DNA from: Piscicola geometra
Lineage: Eukaryota > Annelida > Clitellata > Hirudinida > Piscicolidae
NCBI GenBank assembly: GCA_943735955.1
Contig: OX030956.1
Span: 8,877,525-8,941,524 of the forward strand
Direction: 5' to 3'
DNA: 64,000 nt
The notes under the pieces were generated by a model, which was not told the origin of the DNA, searched no databases, and saw only the letters and a program-made list of their open reading frames with translations. Shown here piece after piece: positions 48,906 to 62,310 of the stretch (position 1 is its first letter; the number at the start of each line of letters is the position of its first letter). The position numbers and the translations under genes are program-made.

Positions 48906-50336
48906 AATGTCGATGCAATTTTGGTTTTTGTTGTTAATGAAAACAACGTAGTGTGAGTGGTGGCTCAAACGAAATTCTAAATTAAATTTTAATAATAAGA
49001 GAAAAACTTTTGGTTTCTATACGTTATTGAGAATATGAGAGCGATAATATTGAGGTAGATGATGATGATAATAGTCTTGCAATTTGAAGAAAAAATGAAA
49101 GAAATAATGAAAACAGCATTGTCTCCTAAGTCGCCAACGAAAGCTTAAGTGGACGCAATCAAAAGTGACAATAGTGGCAGCGATGATGATGATGTCTCAT
49201 AATGTTTTATGAATACAAAAATCAATCCTGAAGCGGAGCGTAAAAGTTCACTTTAACGTCGTGTAAAAGTCAATAAAAAGCAAATAAAAGTAGAAAGACG
49301 ACTAGAATTATGCGAGTGTATGAATCAGAAAGCCTGATGGTCTGGATGCAGTGGTAGGGGATTTTTGGTGTGAATCCTAGATGGGTGGTGATTGTGGTGC
49401 ATAGTAGTTTATAGAGTTAATAGAAATAGAATAGATGGTTGCAAGAGTTTATCCTTGATATTGGTGTTAATTTGAGCAGCGTGAGAGGTGTTTGTAAGGG
49501 TGGAGAAGTGTTAGGAAATGTAGATAAGAGCAAGAAATAACTATGACAGATTAGGATGATTGAGCCACAAAGATGCAAGGCATCTGAAAAAAGAAGAAGA
49601 TTATTGCTAAATGGTACGAACAAGCGCACTAGAAACGTATATAAATCCAATTTTGGCATTAAAAAATAATAAAAGAAAAAAAAGTGTTCTTGAATGTGGA
49701 CAAGATAAATAAATAACTCTAAATCAGTGATGCAAGGCATCTGTACCAAGAAGAAGATACAAGTTCTTTATAATTCATTTACCTTATCTTCCTACTATCA
49801 CTTTCCACATCACTCTCTATCTATCCTTTCTCACCCAACCAACCTTACACACCTACATTCTTTTTCCTGCATTTTCAACTCTAACACTAAATCGCCACCA
49901 TGCCATCCATCACATGCAACTTTTTTCCTCACAAACCGCCGTCATTTGTATTCCTTTGACTTGCCACCTGCAGTCATTTCTCACTCCCTCTCTATTCTTC
50001 CTCAGTCACTCACTTTTTTTTTCTATCAATCATTTGCATTAACCCGCGTTTTTTCTTATTCATTTATTTGTGTTATTTTTAATTAATTTTTTTTTTTCGA
50101 CGAAGATGCAGGGAACTGAAGCGTCACAGACCATTAAAGGAATAGTCTCTTTCAAAGTGCTCATAAAAGTGTGATTACTGATCGTCTTTTTATTCAAATT
50201 GCAAATTGAAAAGTTGTTAAATAACATTCGCCGCATTTAAATTGCCAACTTTAATGATTAAATATTTTTTATATATAAAATTTGTTTAAAATTCACTTCA
50301 AATAAAAAAACACGAGGTCTAGGAATGGATCTGTAC

Positions 50337-51420
50337 TAGAGGTCGAACATGGAGGATTTTTATTCCCGGTCCCGTCCCGTTTCCGAATTTTTTTCCCGTT
50401 CCGTCCCGTTCCCGATGAGCCATCAGAATTTTGATTCTCGTCCCATCTCGTTCCCGCTACTCGATTCCCGGTTCCGACCCGTTCCCAAAACTTTATGACC
50501 TGGTGCCGACCCATTGCCAAAAATCTTTGTTTAATAATTTTTTTTGCTGCCGTTTGCACGGTCCCAAACTTGCTAGTCCTAACATTTCTTAAAATTTATT
50601 ATTTGAATATTTGTACAGTTCATCCTTTTCTGAATTTTTTTCCTCGTTCATTATTATTAATTCCTCAGTAATGTTAGAAATATTTTTTTGACCAACATTT
50701 TTATTCTCCACAACTGCACAAATTAAATCATTCGTATAATTTAATAGTATAAAAACTGAATTATAATTTTTACGTTATAAAAACTAACAGTAGATCTAAA
50801 TAACCAGAGGCGGCGATCTGCTGCAAATCTTGGGGGGGGGGGTCTTACCAAGAATGGGCGGCGATCCTGGGGGGGTTCTGGGGTTTTTACCATTAAGATG
50901 GACCCTTCAAAACCAAAAAGTGGAGGGGTCCAGACTCCAGGATCCCCCAGGATCGCCGCCCATGTAAATAACCATCATTTGTTTTTATTCTCAATGGCAC
51001 TACAGCTTGACCTAGCAGTACAAAATAGAATTAAATTTTTTCTAATAAATGTCTTGGTATTTTTTTCTATATCAAATTCTTTTAATATTATTCTTTTTTA
51101 CTGGAGATGTAACAGACATCCTGCCATATGAATAAGATCAATGGGCATCTTTTCTTTTTTCGAAATGATCAACTGAGCAATCAAATGGAAATCAACAATT
51201 AAAATTAAAAGTATTAATTTATTAAATAAAAATAATATAACTGACCATTTTGATTTCATCTGACAAGTTTTGATCATCACCCGTTTGTTCTAATCTCCCT
51301 AGTATTTGGACTCGCCATAACAACTTCAAATGTAATTTTTAGAAATTTTGACATTGACAATGGTAGCTTCGTTATACATTTTTATTGCATTTAATACTTA
51401 TTTTGAATACAGAGTATCTG
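50337..51420 (-). mobile_element. hAT element, copy 3, right end missing
   Basis: Starts TAGAGGTCGAACATGGA with the CCCGTCCCG array, follows copies 1 and 2 through the middle, and stops matching at about 51420 (after ACAGAGTATC), without the GGTACCCG array or terminal repeat. A hAT-type MITE sits inside at 50805-50964. Confidence 0.85.
50805..50964. mobile_element. hAT-type MITE (CAGAGGCGGCGATC family), copy 2, nested
   Basis: 160 bp with ends CAGAGGCGGCGATC and GATCGCCGCCCATG. The exact 8-bp duplication TAAATAAC lies at 50797-50804 and 50965-50972. Copy 2 of the host hAT has the empty site (TCTAAATAACCATCATTT), which proves insertion. G-rich interior, no coding. Confidence 0.93.
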
Positions 51421-54400
51421 CTGGATAGATCTGGTTTTTTAGGAGACTTTAATTTTTGTGAAAGCTTACTTGAAACCTTTATTTCACAAATTTATATTTT
51501 CTTTTGTTTAGTTTTAATATAATTGATGGTTTTTAAATACTGTTAATGAAGTTTTGTTCAAAAAAATGTTTTAAATAGTTTTAAATAAATTTTTTAGAAC
51601 TTAGTCTAAAAGAGTGTTTAAAATATACGTAAATTTTAATAATGTAATAAAAATGTGCCAAATCTCAATCTGTTTTATGATCTCATAGTTTTTTATAAGC
51701 CCTAGTTTTTTGTTTTTTAAAAGTTGAAAGCATTCTTAAAAAATAATGGCAAGAACTAGTTTCGGCACAAAAATATCATTTGGACTGAGAGGAGGGTCAA
51801 GGAGTTGAGATGAAAGGCTGCAACGCTAAGTGCTTCAGATGTGACATTAAACTGTTTTGCCTCTCATTCAATCCTCTTCACGGTAACAATTGTAAACTCA
51901 AACAGCTTTGAAGTCCATTTTAAATTTTTTTTTTTAATAGTACAAAAGCTGTTCCTTAAAGCCGTCGTAGTAATTATAGTAGTAGTTATACTAAAAAATG
52001 CTCTTCTCTTCTTATATATTATCCTATTTATTGATTCCTTTCGTTTTAAAAGCTATAAACAAGCATTTTTTGTTTTCAAAAAATATAAAAATCCTAATAA
52101 CAAAGATTCATGAAAAATAGTTTTTGACCCACGTAACCTTTTCTATAGGTCCCTGTGCTAATGCTTATAGATGATTTGTCCATTTATCAATGTTAAGCAC
52201 AAAACTCAAACCTCAGTCTCTTCCCACTCATCAATCCTCATTCCCCATCTTCGCATCGCCTATTTCATCCTATTACACGTTCCTGAAAGTATCACTGCTG
52301 CCAACACACGCTCGCTTAGAGAAAAAAATATATTTAGATTTTTTCTGTCTGCTTTTTATTTTCTCTTTCAATTTAACAGCGTATTTAAAACACCAATAAA
52401 AAAATTAAAATGTAAAAAAATATAATAAAAAGGACAATTATTTTTAAATAAATGAATAAAATTTCATGATTCTTCAACTCTTGCATCAAGTCACATGCTG
52501 GAGTGTCTTAGAGGGGTTAATCAGAGAGATCAGAGAACGTGTCAGTCATGGCCAATTTTGTAGATTCAAGAGATACAATTTCAATGACTAGAAATGTTCA
52601 GAAATTAAAACTTAGATTGGAAAAAGTCCAAGCATATCAAGATATTCTTGATTTCAATTAACTTTTAATTCACCACGTTTATCATTTTGTCTTTTTCTTC
52701 ATGTATGATGCATGTTATTAAACATTTGCCACATTTATCGGAAAATCGAATATCCGATATGAAGAATTGAGTACAAAAATAACAATTCATCAAAAAAGAT
52801 TTTTTTCCTCCTCCATCCCACTCCATTCTTTGCAGGCTAACCCATCATCGTTAGAGTCTCTTCCATACGCCCCAAATATATTTCAGCATTTTTTCTGCTT
52901 CGCTTTTGCAAATTTACAAAAAACTTTTAAAATACAACTATCATGGTTAGGAATTCCATTAAAAGTTTGAAAATAAAGTTTCAAAGTATTAACAGATCTG
53001 AGACATTGAAAAAGAGTAAATTCAATTTTCTAAATGCTCTCTCTTGTGTTGAAACTTTTAAATGTGTTTAATTAAAGAATTACCGTCTTTGAAAAAATTT
53101 TGAAGTTTTTCTTACTATTTACAGATGGCTAAAAACTATTTTGAAGCCATTTTGTTGACAGTCAATCTTCCAGAACACTCAGTGTCCTACCACATCAAAT
53201 CTTAAATATTTAAAACTTTACAAAAAATGTTGAATTTAAATGGTAGTTAAAACTAAAAGCTTCTTAGATTTAAAAAATAAGTTCACTTTCATCTTCCATG
53301 CTATGAGACGTTTTTCAAAAAGAACTTTTCTTTAATCAGGAGATCTTGCAAGAGATCTCATTAGATTGAATCTGTTATAAAAAGTCAACGTGATTCTTGA
53401 GGCATTCGAAATGCTTGCACGCTTACTGATCTTGCAATTGAAGTAAGTCCATATGAAAATCTTCTAGTAACTGGAAATACAGAAATATAAAAAAATGGGA
53501 AAAACAAAAATGAAAAAAAAACAAATTGGGAACGGTGAAGATAGCGGAACTAATGCAAGCGTACGAGCCAATTAGGAAATTTAAACGCATTTACAAAAAA
53601 CACATTTTTTCCAACAATTTAAAATTGTCTTTTGCTAAATGTTACTCCAACTCGTTAGAAACTGCTAGAAAAATACTTTTATCTGTATTGATTCGTTTGC
53701 ACACAAAACGAACTGGTTTTTATGCGACTTTTCATGAATTTTCCAAATTGAATGTCTTTTGTGCACTTGATGACCTTTAAAGGATGGGGAAATTAATAGA
53801 TGAAATAATTATGTAAATGTATAAAAAAAATCGATGCGCAAGTTGGTGCCAAATAGCATCGAAATAAACAAACTAAAAATAATAAACATGATTCTCTATC
53901 ATGCATCAAAGATATTCCCAGGTACTTGTCTCTGTCTTGGGTAGTTCGTATCATTGGTGGGATTGAAGTGGGAGGGAGGTGCATGAGATGGTAACAACGT
54001 TTTGCTTGATGTAATGTCGTTGAAGGAATGGAAAAACACAATAAACGTATTCGATCAAGGAAGTATGCTTCGATAAAAGATCTTCAATAATCAGTTTGCT
54101 GCTGCACGAACTTTCTGTCTAAATGGCTTGACGAAATAAATGCAAAAAGGAAAAAAAAGAAATGGCAATAAGTTATTATTCGAAGCAGTACTACAACAGC
54201 AATATTACAAAATGATATAATGAAAAAAAAAATTTCAACATATTTTATATTTCCAGATGCCGTACTTAGGCAAAATAATAAGCGAAAAAACATCAATCGA
54301 GGCAGCGTCCCACTCTGTACGGCATTGTATATTGCATCTTGCACTTTTGTTTTTATCATACACTTTTTGTAGTTTCAGAGCAGTTTATGTAAATATTTTT

Positions 54401-55160
54401 TTTGTTCTGATAGTCATCATTTTATATTCTTTTGATGACTTTTACAATCTCTTATCCGCTCGTCAATTCCTTATTATAAAAAAGAACTTTTCAAATCTCT
54501 ACACTTTAATTGCCTTTTTATTGCTAGTTTAATCTCAATGATGACATAGATTTTATTCGAAAGTCGTGATGTTGAGTAAAAAAGTGTTAGTCATTACATT
54601 GTAGATAAGAGCAATAACTTAATCTGAAGAAGAATGCATTATGAAGATGCTATGGCAAGTCGCAGGAAGCGACATGCGGTGTTTTAATAACACTAATCTC
54701 ATTGCTTCATTGCAAGGAAGATTCCACTTTTATGGCTCCTTCATGCCTTTAATGAGCAACAATCGTCGTATTTGGCTCATGACGTCACAGGCTTTTGGAC
54801 AACCCCAAAGAATAAGCAATCATGAAGTTAGCACTAGTTTACTCTAATTTACTTGTAATGCCATAATTTATATTAAATTCTTTTTATTATATTCTGTTTC
54901 TTATTTCAAAGTTTAAAGCATTTTTAACAATCTCGGTAAAATTTCTAGTAAAAATAAATTTTTTGAAAACCGTTTTTGAGGAAGAAAACAAATATAGAAG
55001 CATGTTGAGAAAGATTTCTGAAAATAATAGGCAGTAAAGCTACGTCAACAGATGGCTATGGACAGTAAATAAAGTTATCAAAGACAACAAGTATCAAATA
55101 GACTGGGAAGATTGAAAAAGAAAGTAGTTTTTATTTTAAACAGTATTTTTATTTTATTAA

Positions 55161-55313
55161 CATAACATAGATTATCATAATATAAATTATCATAATATAG
55201 ATTATCATAATATAGATTATCATAATATAGATTATCATAATATAGATTATCATAATATAGATTATCATAATATAGATTATCATAATATAGATTATCATAA
55301 TATCAGATTATCA
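55161..55313. repeat. Tandem array of a 15-bp unit (ATTATCATAATATAG)
   Basis: About ten head-to-tail copies, nearly perfect in the middle, slightly degenerate at both ends. There are no spacers, so it is a minisatellite and not a CRISPR array. Confidence 0.95.
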
Positions 55314-55535
55314 TTTCAGTCAAAACTTTTGAGTAAACCAAATAATTTAATAAGGAAAGAAATTTTTGATTAAAAGTAAAAAAAAAATACAAACAAAACT
55401 GTGCATGAATGTTTGAAGAACAAAAGAATTGAAGTTGCAGACAAATGTACACACATAAATCCACACATACGTAAGCCCAGTAAGAAGCAATCAGACACAA
55501 AGGATGTCGAGCAGTAGGACTGTAGGTAAATAGCG

Positions 55536-55560
55536 TAATTTCTATAGCGCTCTGTCGCAA
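55536..55560 (+). repeat. Short TATAGCGCTCT repeat, fragment
   Basis: GTAATTTCTATAGCGCTCTG matches the core of the dispersed repeat at 33579-33625; the (CAAT)n part is absent. Confidence 0.45.
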
Positions 55561-57267
55561 ATGCATTATATCAAAGACAAGAGAAAATGAAAAAGTCGCT
55601 TGAGTGTCTGGCAAAAGTTTTAATGCAGTTTCAGGCAGAAGACACAAGCACACTCAGACATACAAACAATCCACAACGATGTTTTCCAGAAAAAAGAAGA
55701 ATCACTCGAAGAAGAAGGATATAAATGAGAATTAAAATAGTTTGTTAAAAGCGATATGAGAACAAAAAGCAGATAGAAAAAGGGAGAGACAGAGAAAAAA
55801 TGATTAAAGAAGGAAATCAGAAAAAAATCCAAGAATAGAAACATGCCGCAGGAAAAAAACAAGATAAAAGCTCACAAAATTTTCTATCGATGGTCACTCT
55901 TCATCAATTTGTGATACAATCAAAGGCAACTGCTACAACAAACAGATTTTGATAAGAACACCAGAGCAACAATAGAGCAAGCAGCAAGACAAAGGTTTAC
56001 AATAGATATGTCTGAGTTTATGAATAATATACTAATATAATTTAATAAATGTTTAAAAGTATTAATTGAAAAATGTAAGTTGTTTAAAATAATCTAAATC
56101 TTTTCATATTTTAGACTATATTTAAAAGCGATAATAGCGGATTATTTACCATTGTATCGCATGACGGACGTTTCAATTGAAGCAAGCCCTTGTAATTACG
56201 AACATCAGCATGAAACAAGGACGATATGGTGACAAAATAAGTGCTACTGTGTTCCTTTTTCCAACAGCAACCTGTGAATTTATTTTCAGTTTTATGACTT
56301 TTGTGAGTCGGCCGATAGAAGACAAAGAGTGGGCGTTAATGCGGATTTGGCACCGAGGGACGGTAAATAAGGAGAACTTCGAAATAGAAGAAAATAAACA
56401 AAACTTTTCGTTATCTAAAAATTGTCTATATTGAATAATATTCTGCAGAATTTTTTCCATAAAGGAAAAATATTGTTTCATGCCGTGCATAAAACAAATA
56501 GTTTAAAGTTTATAATAAATTTAAATTTTTTCAAAACAAATTAAATTTTTTATTAATATTTATACTATGAAGTCTAATATTACTGTTAGAATATTTATAT
56601 CTAAAACCTATTTGACAAATTTTACACCATCCATTGCTACAAACAATTTTTTTATAACTAACCCCATCAAGTCTTATAAGAGTAAAGTAAATGCTTCTCC
56701 ACAAACTTTATTTCTTATTTTTAATTAAACTATAAAATATTGTTTGTAAAATCTAAAAACGTTTTATGATTTTGAAATCCTTTTATTATGCACTGTAGTA
56801 TTCCAATATCAATCCATTAAAATTTTTCAGTCCAAGCTACCATGAGAGAACATTTAGTAATGTGAAGCTATTTACATATTTACAGTATATTGTAAATAAA
56901 AAAAATAATTTTATTTTAATGTTCGCTTACTCTGGAGGTTAAAAGATTTTTTCTGTTTTGAAACTATTAAAATTTTATCAGATTTTATTATTTTTAGTTG
57001 AGTAAAACATAGATTTAAATTATGATTTTCAATATTTAATTAATGATTAAAATTATATATAGAGGAAAATGAGGGTATTATGGAATACCATTCACTTTTA
57101 CATAAATACCTTAATTAGTTTTAGGGAAAGAATATTCAAAACTTTCTTTGTACATACTATAATCATTCGTAATGATATGTCATTTGTAAAAAATGATGTT
57201 TTTCATTTCTTTATATTCAAAAATAATAATTTTCAAAAGTGTGGCAAACAAAAGCTCATAAAAAACA

Positions 57268-58144
57268 GTCGGGTAATATGGGATAGGCAGATGAAAGGAA
57301 TTAAAAAGAATTAAGACGTCATACAACTTATAATATTTTTTCTTTCTCAAATTTAAACTCATAATAAAACAACAAAATTTTTTAAAACATTTATTTATAA
57401 TTTTTAGACAAAAAAATTCATTTTTACATGAACGAAAAAGGAAGAAAACGTCATAAAACTTCTATTATATTGAAGTGTAAATGATGAAAATAAATTAGTG
57501 TCTATTTACAAAAGTCACAAAAAAAGTATTCTCTTTCGGTACTGGCGATGACAAATTTGAAGAGAAAAATAACCAAAGACACTTTAAAACTTGGTGAAAA
57601 AAATAAAAAATAGACTTTAATTAGAAGTCAAATTTAATGAGATAGTTTTATAATTACAAAACATAATTATTTATTGAAAGTTATTGCATTATTTTTTGGA
57701 ATGCTACATTTTTTGTCAGCTAATAAATAGTGTCTCAGATTAGGCGACATGTTATCTAGACAAAAATATTATTCATACTTGCTGATGAAAAAACTTAACA
57801 AAAAAAATGAAATAATTGTAATAAAAACAATTGTTTTATTGCAAGTTAAAATTAACATTTGTTTTAAAAACATTTGTTAACATTTAGTTTGAAATTTGTG
57901 AAATTATGTCTGTCAAAACTTTTGAAAGTCACAAAAAATTTTCTGGTCTGAAGCAAGCGCGAGGCTAGCAATCAACTGATGTTTTTTTGTTTCATTCTAT
58001 CATTGGGGTCTCTCTTAAGCAGTTCATTATTTTTTTATTTGATTTCAAATATAACCTTAGCCAAAACCTTGGTATCCCATATTACTCGACTATCCCATAT
58101 TACTCGACTATCCCATATTACTCGACTATCCCATTTTACCCGAC
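57268..58144. mobile_element. Possible element with one left and four tandem right ends
   Basis: GTCGGGTAATATGGGATA at 57268-57285 is the inverse of the 18-bp unit TATCCCATATTACTCGAC, which is repeated four times in tandem at 58073-58144. The last unit ends TTTTACCCGAC and matches the left end in the ACCCGAC part. The interior is AT-rich with no transposase. No target duplication could be fixed. Confidence 0.45.
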
Positions 58145-59120
58145 TTTTCTCTATATACTTTTTTTATAAATATTTTTTTACCTATTTAGTATTTTCAAAA
58201 TCATATATAATAATTTTTGTATCTTTTTATAAATTTTTTATGAAGATGTTCTCATGTGGAGGCGTTGGCCACATATGCGAAAATGTTTTAAATTAACGAA
58301 TTTTTAGATAAAACAGAAAACCCATCTTTTATTAAACGTAATTTAAAAAAACATCAATGGTAAAAACTTTGAGTGAAGCTGAAGATGAAATTTTAAAAAA
58401 TGTTAAAATATATTCATTCTTTTTTTTCTCTCTATGGCTGGTGATGAAAATAAAGATAGCAGTATTTAAGATGTGCCAAAAATAATAGATGCAGATGTCT
58501 TTATGTAACTGCTGGAGAATGAAAAATATAAATATAAGTAAAAATATAAATTATAACTTGTGACGGATGATAAAAGCTGTAATATTGATTTTTAGAATCA
58601 GAAAAAATTACCAAAAAGAGTTTAAAAATCAATCAGAAGAATATAAACGGCTAAGAGAATATTCAAAAAGAACGACGTTTTAAACTGTTCATACCGAATC
58701 ATAATGTCTAAAGTTCCTAACCCTAGTGAATTGGTTCTATTTGAACTTTGGAAATTATTTTCTGTCCAAAAATGATCAAAATCATTTTGAATCAAACATT
58801 ATTGTATGTAAATCATGAAAAAAGCGCTATACCCTAACTCAACTAAAAATAATAAAATCTGAGAAAGTTTTATAAGTTTTAAAATTGAACTAACGAATTT
58901 TGCGAAAATTTAACCAATAATCATGAGCAATAACAAAAAATGGGAAATTTTTTTTTTTGTTACTTAAAAGATTTTCAAATAGCTTTCAATGAATTAATGT
59001 TTCCACATGTGAGCTTTGACGAAAAAAGATTAATGCGATTAACTATTAATATTTATGAAAAAATTTACAATTTAGAATGGTGCGGTTCTTATTGATTATT
59101 CGTTTGAAGTCGAGCTTGAA

Positions 59121-59161
59121 GGAGAATGTTATAGCTATGGCTATAGCCTATAACATTCTCC
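59121..59161. repeat. Palindrome with 14-bp perfect arms
   Basis: GGAGAATGTTATAG at 59121-59134 and its complement CTATAACATTCTCC at 59148-59161, with 13 bases between them. Confidence 0.95.
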
Positions 59162-59170
59162 TACTGAGCG

Positions 59171-59219
59171 AACCCTATAAGTTATAACCTATAGGATATA
59201 GGTTATAACTTATAGGGTT
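59171..59219. repeat. Palindrome with 22-bp perfect arms
   Basis: The left arm 59171-59192 begins AACCCTATAAGTTATAACC; the right arm 59198-59219 is its exact complement. The loop is AGGAT. Outside, GAAGGAG (59119 onward) and CTCCTTC (59233 onward) are also inverted, so the pair of palindromes sits inside a further inverted repeat. Confidence 0.95.
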
Positions 59220-59410
59220 TGCACAGTAAAAGCTCCTTCAGACTAATCTTTTCATGTTTTGGTCAACTTAGTCTTAGATGAGTTTATCTTATTTTCAGAT
59301 ACAGCCCTTTATAAAAAATATTAAGGAAAGCGTTACTTGCAGATGAAGTTTAGAAGGAAAACCTCTGAGACACTTGTTTCATTCACATGGGCAAAAAGTA
59401 AATACCAGAG

Positions 59411-59629
59411 AGAAGAAAAAGAAGAAGAATAAAAAAGAAAAAAAAAGAAGAAGAAGAAGAAAAGAAGAAGAAGAAAAAAAAGAAGAATCAATCAAATAGA
59501 TTTTTCTAAGAAGAAAAAAAGAAGAAGAAGAAAAAAAGAAGAAGAAGAAAAGAAGAAGAAGAAGAAAAAGAATATATAAAAATGAAGAAGAAGAAGAAAA
59601 AGAATATATAAAAAAGAAGAAGAAGAAGA
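59411..59629. repeat. (AAG)n purine tract
   Basis: Long GAA/AAG runs with A-rich interruptions and two AATATATAAA inserts. One interruption carries AATCAATCAAATAGATTTTT, the start of the dispersed TATAGCGC repeat without its core. Confidence 0.95.
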
Positions 59630-60063
59630 GTACAGTTTTCCAATTTTTTACATGAGCTTCAATTATAATTGTTAATTGTAAAACTTAGAAAGCTTGATGT
59701 TGTGATAAAGTATTTAAAATCATGAAACAAATTTATTCCTTCAACGAATTCTCTTCTCTGTCTGCTTCTTTCCAAGCATTTCAAAAAATTTTTCACAAAA
59801 TTTTTCTAAACTTAGCTTCACTAATTTTCTAGCAATTTATCACCCGTCATTCTACCACCTTCCTTGTTTTTATTCATTTGAATTTTACGCTTTCTATTCA
59901 CTATTCTCAAACGCCTTTGCCTCATCAACCAGTTTTCAAATAAATAATATATAGTCTTTCTTGAAAATGCCATTTATTTGTTTGGATTTTAATTTTTTAT
60001 TCAAATGGCTATTATTTTTATAATTAGCTCAACATTAAAATATATGATTTTTTGAAACACTTA

Positions 60064-60400
<337 letters not shown>

Positions 60401-61448
60401 ATAAACAATAATAATGAAATATCTTTTCAGCTGGGATGTTTATAGAGGTCTAAATCAAAAATTCTTGAAACAACGCCATAATTCGATTATTTTATAATCT
60501 AGTTGATTTCTACACCATTATCACCCATATCAGATCTTTTTATTCAAGAATTCTCTTATCAGACGATTTCAGGTTGATATGTTGTGCGCTGATTCACGAA
60601 AGGCGTAAAGAAGGCCGTCACGACAATTAACACATGAAATATGAAGCCTTGGAGGCGTGGTGCGCGTTGAGACGATGTTATTAAAAGTGTGAATACGAGT
60701 TGATGCAAGTAAATTGACGCGGTGTTCTAAGCTTTTACTAGATGCAATGCAGATTGTAAGTGACTTGTGGTGCTATTATATACAGCGTGTAAAGAGAGAA
60801 TTTAAGCCAAAATCGACAGTTAAACTCTAACTTTTTTGCGCAAGTTTAAACGTTTTAGAATGAGATGAAACGAACAAAACAATATTTTTGACTTTAACAT
60901 TCCGTGCATGCACTTGTGAAACTAAAATAAGTTTGTTGAGACCTATAAAAGCCACATTTGAAGTTATCTCAATTCTATTTTATGGCCTTTTCTCGTTTAA
61001 GTACTTCTTCAAATCACTTTGGAAACAGAAGAAAACCACTTTGCTCAATCACGATTACTCGAATGACTTCCAAACTCACTTTGGAAAACTTCGTTCATGA
61101 TGAATAAGCGTACCTTCAGCATTCTTTTCTGTAAAACAAAAAAATATTAAATTTTCATTCAAAGTATAATCAATAAAACCACAACAATATTAATACACCA
61201 CTATAACACCGTCAAACTAAAAAATAATAACCAACAGGACAGAACAGTTGGCCTCTGAAGGGCATCATGACAGACCACTGGACTAGCTCTCAAGGTGCAA
61301 ACACTAAATTGTTGTGGGAGTGACGGATTCGGTCATGATTAAAGTTTAAGAAAATATTATTCAAAACACATATTCCACTTCATTCTCATATGACAGTCAA
61401 CTTTATGAAACTTGCAAATCTCAACTTCTCAACACCCCTTTAATGCAG
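60401..61448. other. End of intron 3, no exon recognised
   Basis: No coding signal. The last 40 bases before 61449 form a good acceptor region (CTTCTCAACACCCCTTTAAT, then GCAG). Confidence 0.5.
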
Positions 61449-61536
61449 GTCTGATCATGGTCATCATTTTGGGAGTGGCTCTTGGCGTGGTGCTGGGCGT
61501 TATAATGCTCGTACCATTACTCTTCTTCTTCAAAAA
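61449..61536 (+). CDS. Gene B, transmembrane exon
   Basis: The acceptor TTTAATGCAG joins in phase 1 (Gly) to the CUB/Sushi exon. It encodes a single hydrophobic helix, LIMVIILGVALGVVLGVIML and beyond, ending FFFKK, a typical stop-transfer with basic residues inside. The best donor is AAAAA|GTCAGT (phase 2). If it is not used, a stop follows after Lys-Ser-Val, giving a protein with almost no tail. A (TCA|GTTTAA) donor in phase 0 is a weaker alternative. The exon confirms a type I single-pass membrane protein. Confidence 0.75.
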
Positions 61537-61831
61537 GTCAGTTTAATGTTTGAGAATGCGTCATTTGAAAAAAATGGTTTAAAAAAATTATTTTGGAAAA
61601 ATTGATTTTTGAATTGTATAAAATTTAAATCTTTGCAAACTAAAAAAAAGATTCACTTAGATCTATTCATTTAAAATTGATTTCTAAAAATGCTCAATGG
61701 AGTGACTTGAAGAGAGGAATGAATGAATTGATTGAACACTTTTTCTGTATACCATTCTTTGCAAGCCGTTCAAAAGCACCAACAGACGCTCAAAGTGCAT
61801 CATTAATCACGTTTTTTAATACAATTCCAAG

Positions 61832-62310
61832 GTATCACAGCATCGAAGCCTGACTTTCCTATTCAATTCGACAGACGAGATTTGATGAGGCACCAGAAGA
61901 TGATGCTGATGGCGCCTACCAATCACAGAGAAGTGCAACTAAACGACGCATCTCTCCTTCACGAGACCTACCCAACCTCCACTATTTCTCTCATGGAACA
62001 GCAACACCACTGCAACCATCAATTTAAACAACAACAAGACACTCTACAGACACAACAAATGCAACAAGAATACGGAGACAAACTGAAGTTTCACGAACAA
62101 GAGTGTTATTCTCCCAACAGCACCAAGAAGATCTGCTGTGCCACCACCATCTCCCAGCAACTCGACCTCCCTTCCTTTAGTTACATGTGCTCCAATCTAG
62201 ATCAACAACAACAACATCAACCACAGGCCATGTACCCACAACAAAATCACAAAGACCAGGAAAACATCAGATTCGAAATGTTTGCATGCCAACAACAGAT
62301 GGCCCCTTGA
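61832..62310 (+). CDS. Gene B, Gln-rich cytoplasmic tail, terminal exon
   Basis: An open frame from the acceptor ATTCCAAG (61831) or ATCACAG (61840) to TGA at 62308-62310, about 157 codons. It begins TASKPDFPIQFDRRDLMRHQ, then is rich in Gln, His and Met (QQHHCNHQFKQQQ, QQQQHQPQAMYPQQ) with a Cys pair (ICCATT). The base composition is coding-like and contrasts with the AT-rich flanks. The phase does not match the favoured donor of the membrane exon (phase 2 donor, phase 1 acceptor). Either a small exon is missing, or the acceptor after CATCGAAG (61849, phase 0) is used with the TCA|GTTTAA donor. Assignment to gene B rests on strand, position and the lack of any other partner. An ATTAAA lies at about 62379. 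Confidence 0.65.

Noticed and set aside
55161..55313. CRISPR array
   Set aside because: The 15-bp units are contiguous with no spacers, and the genome is eukaryotic.
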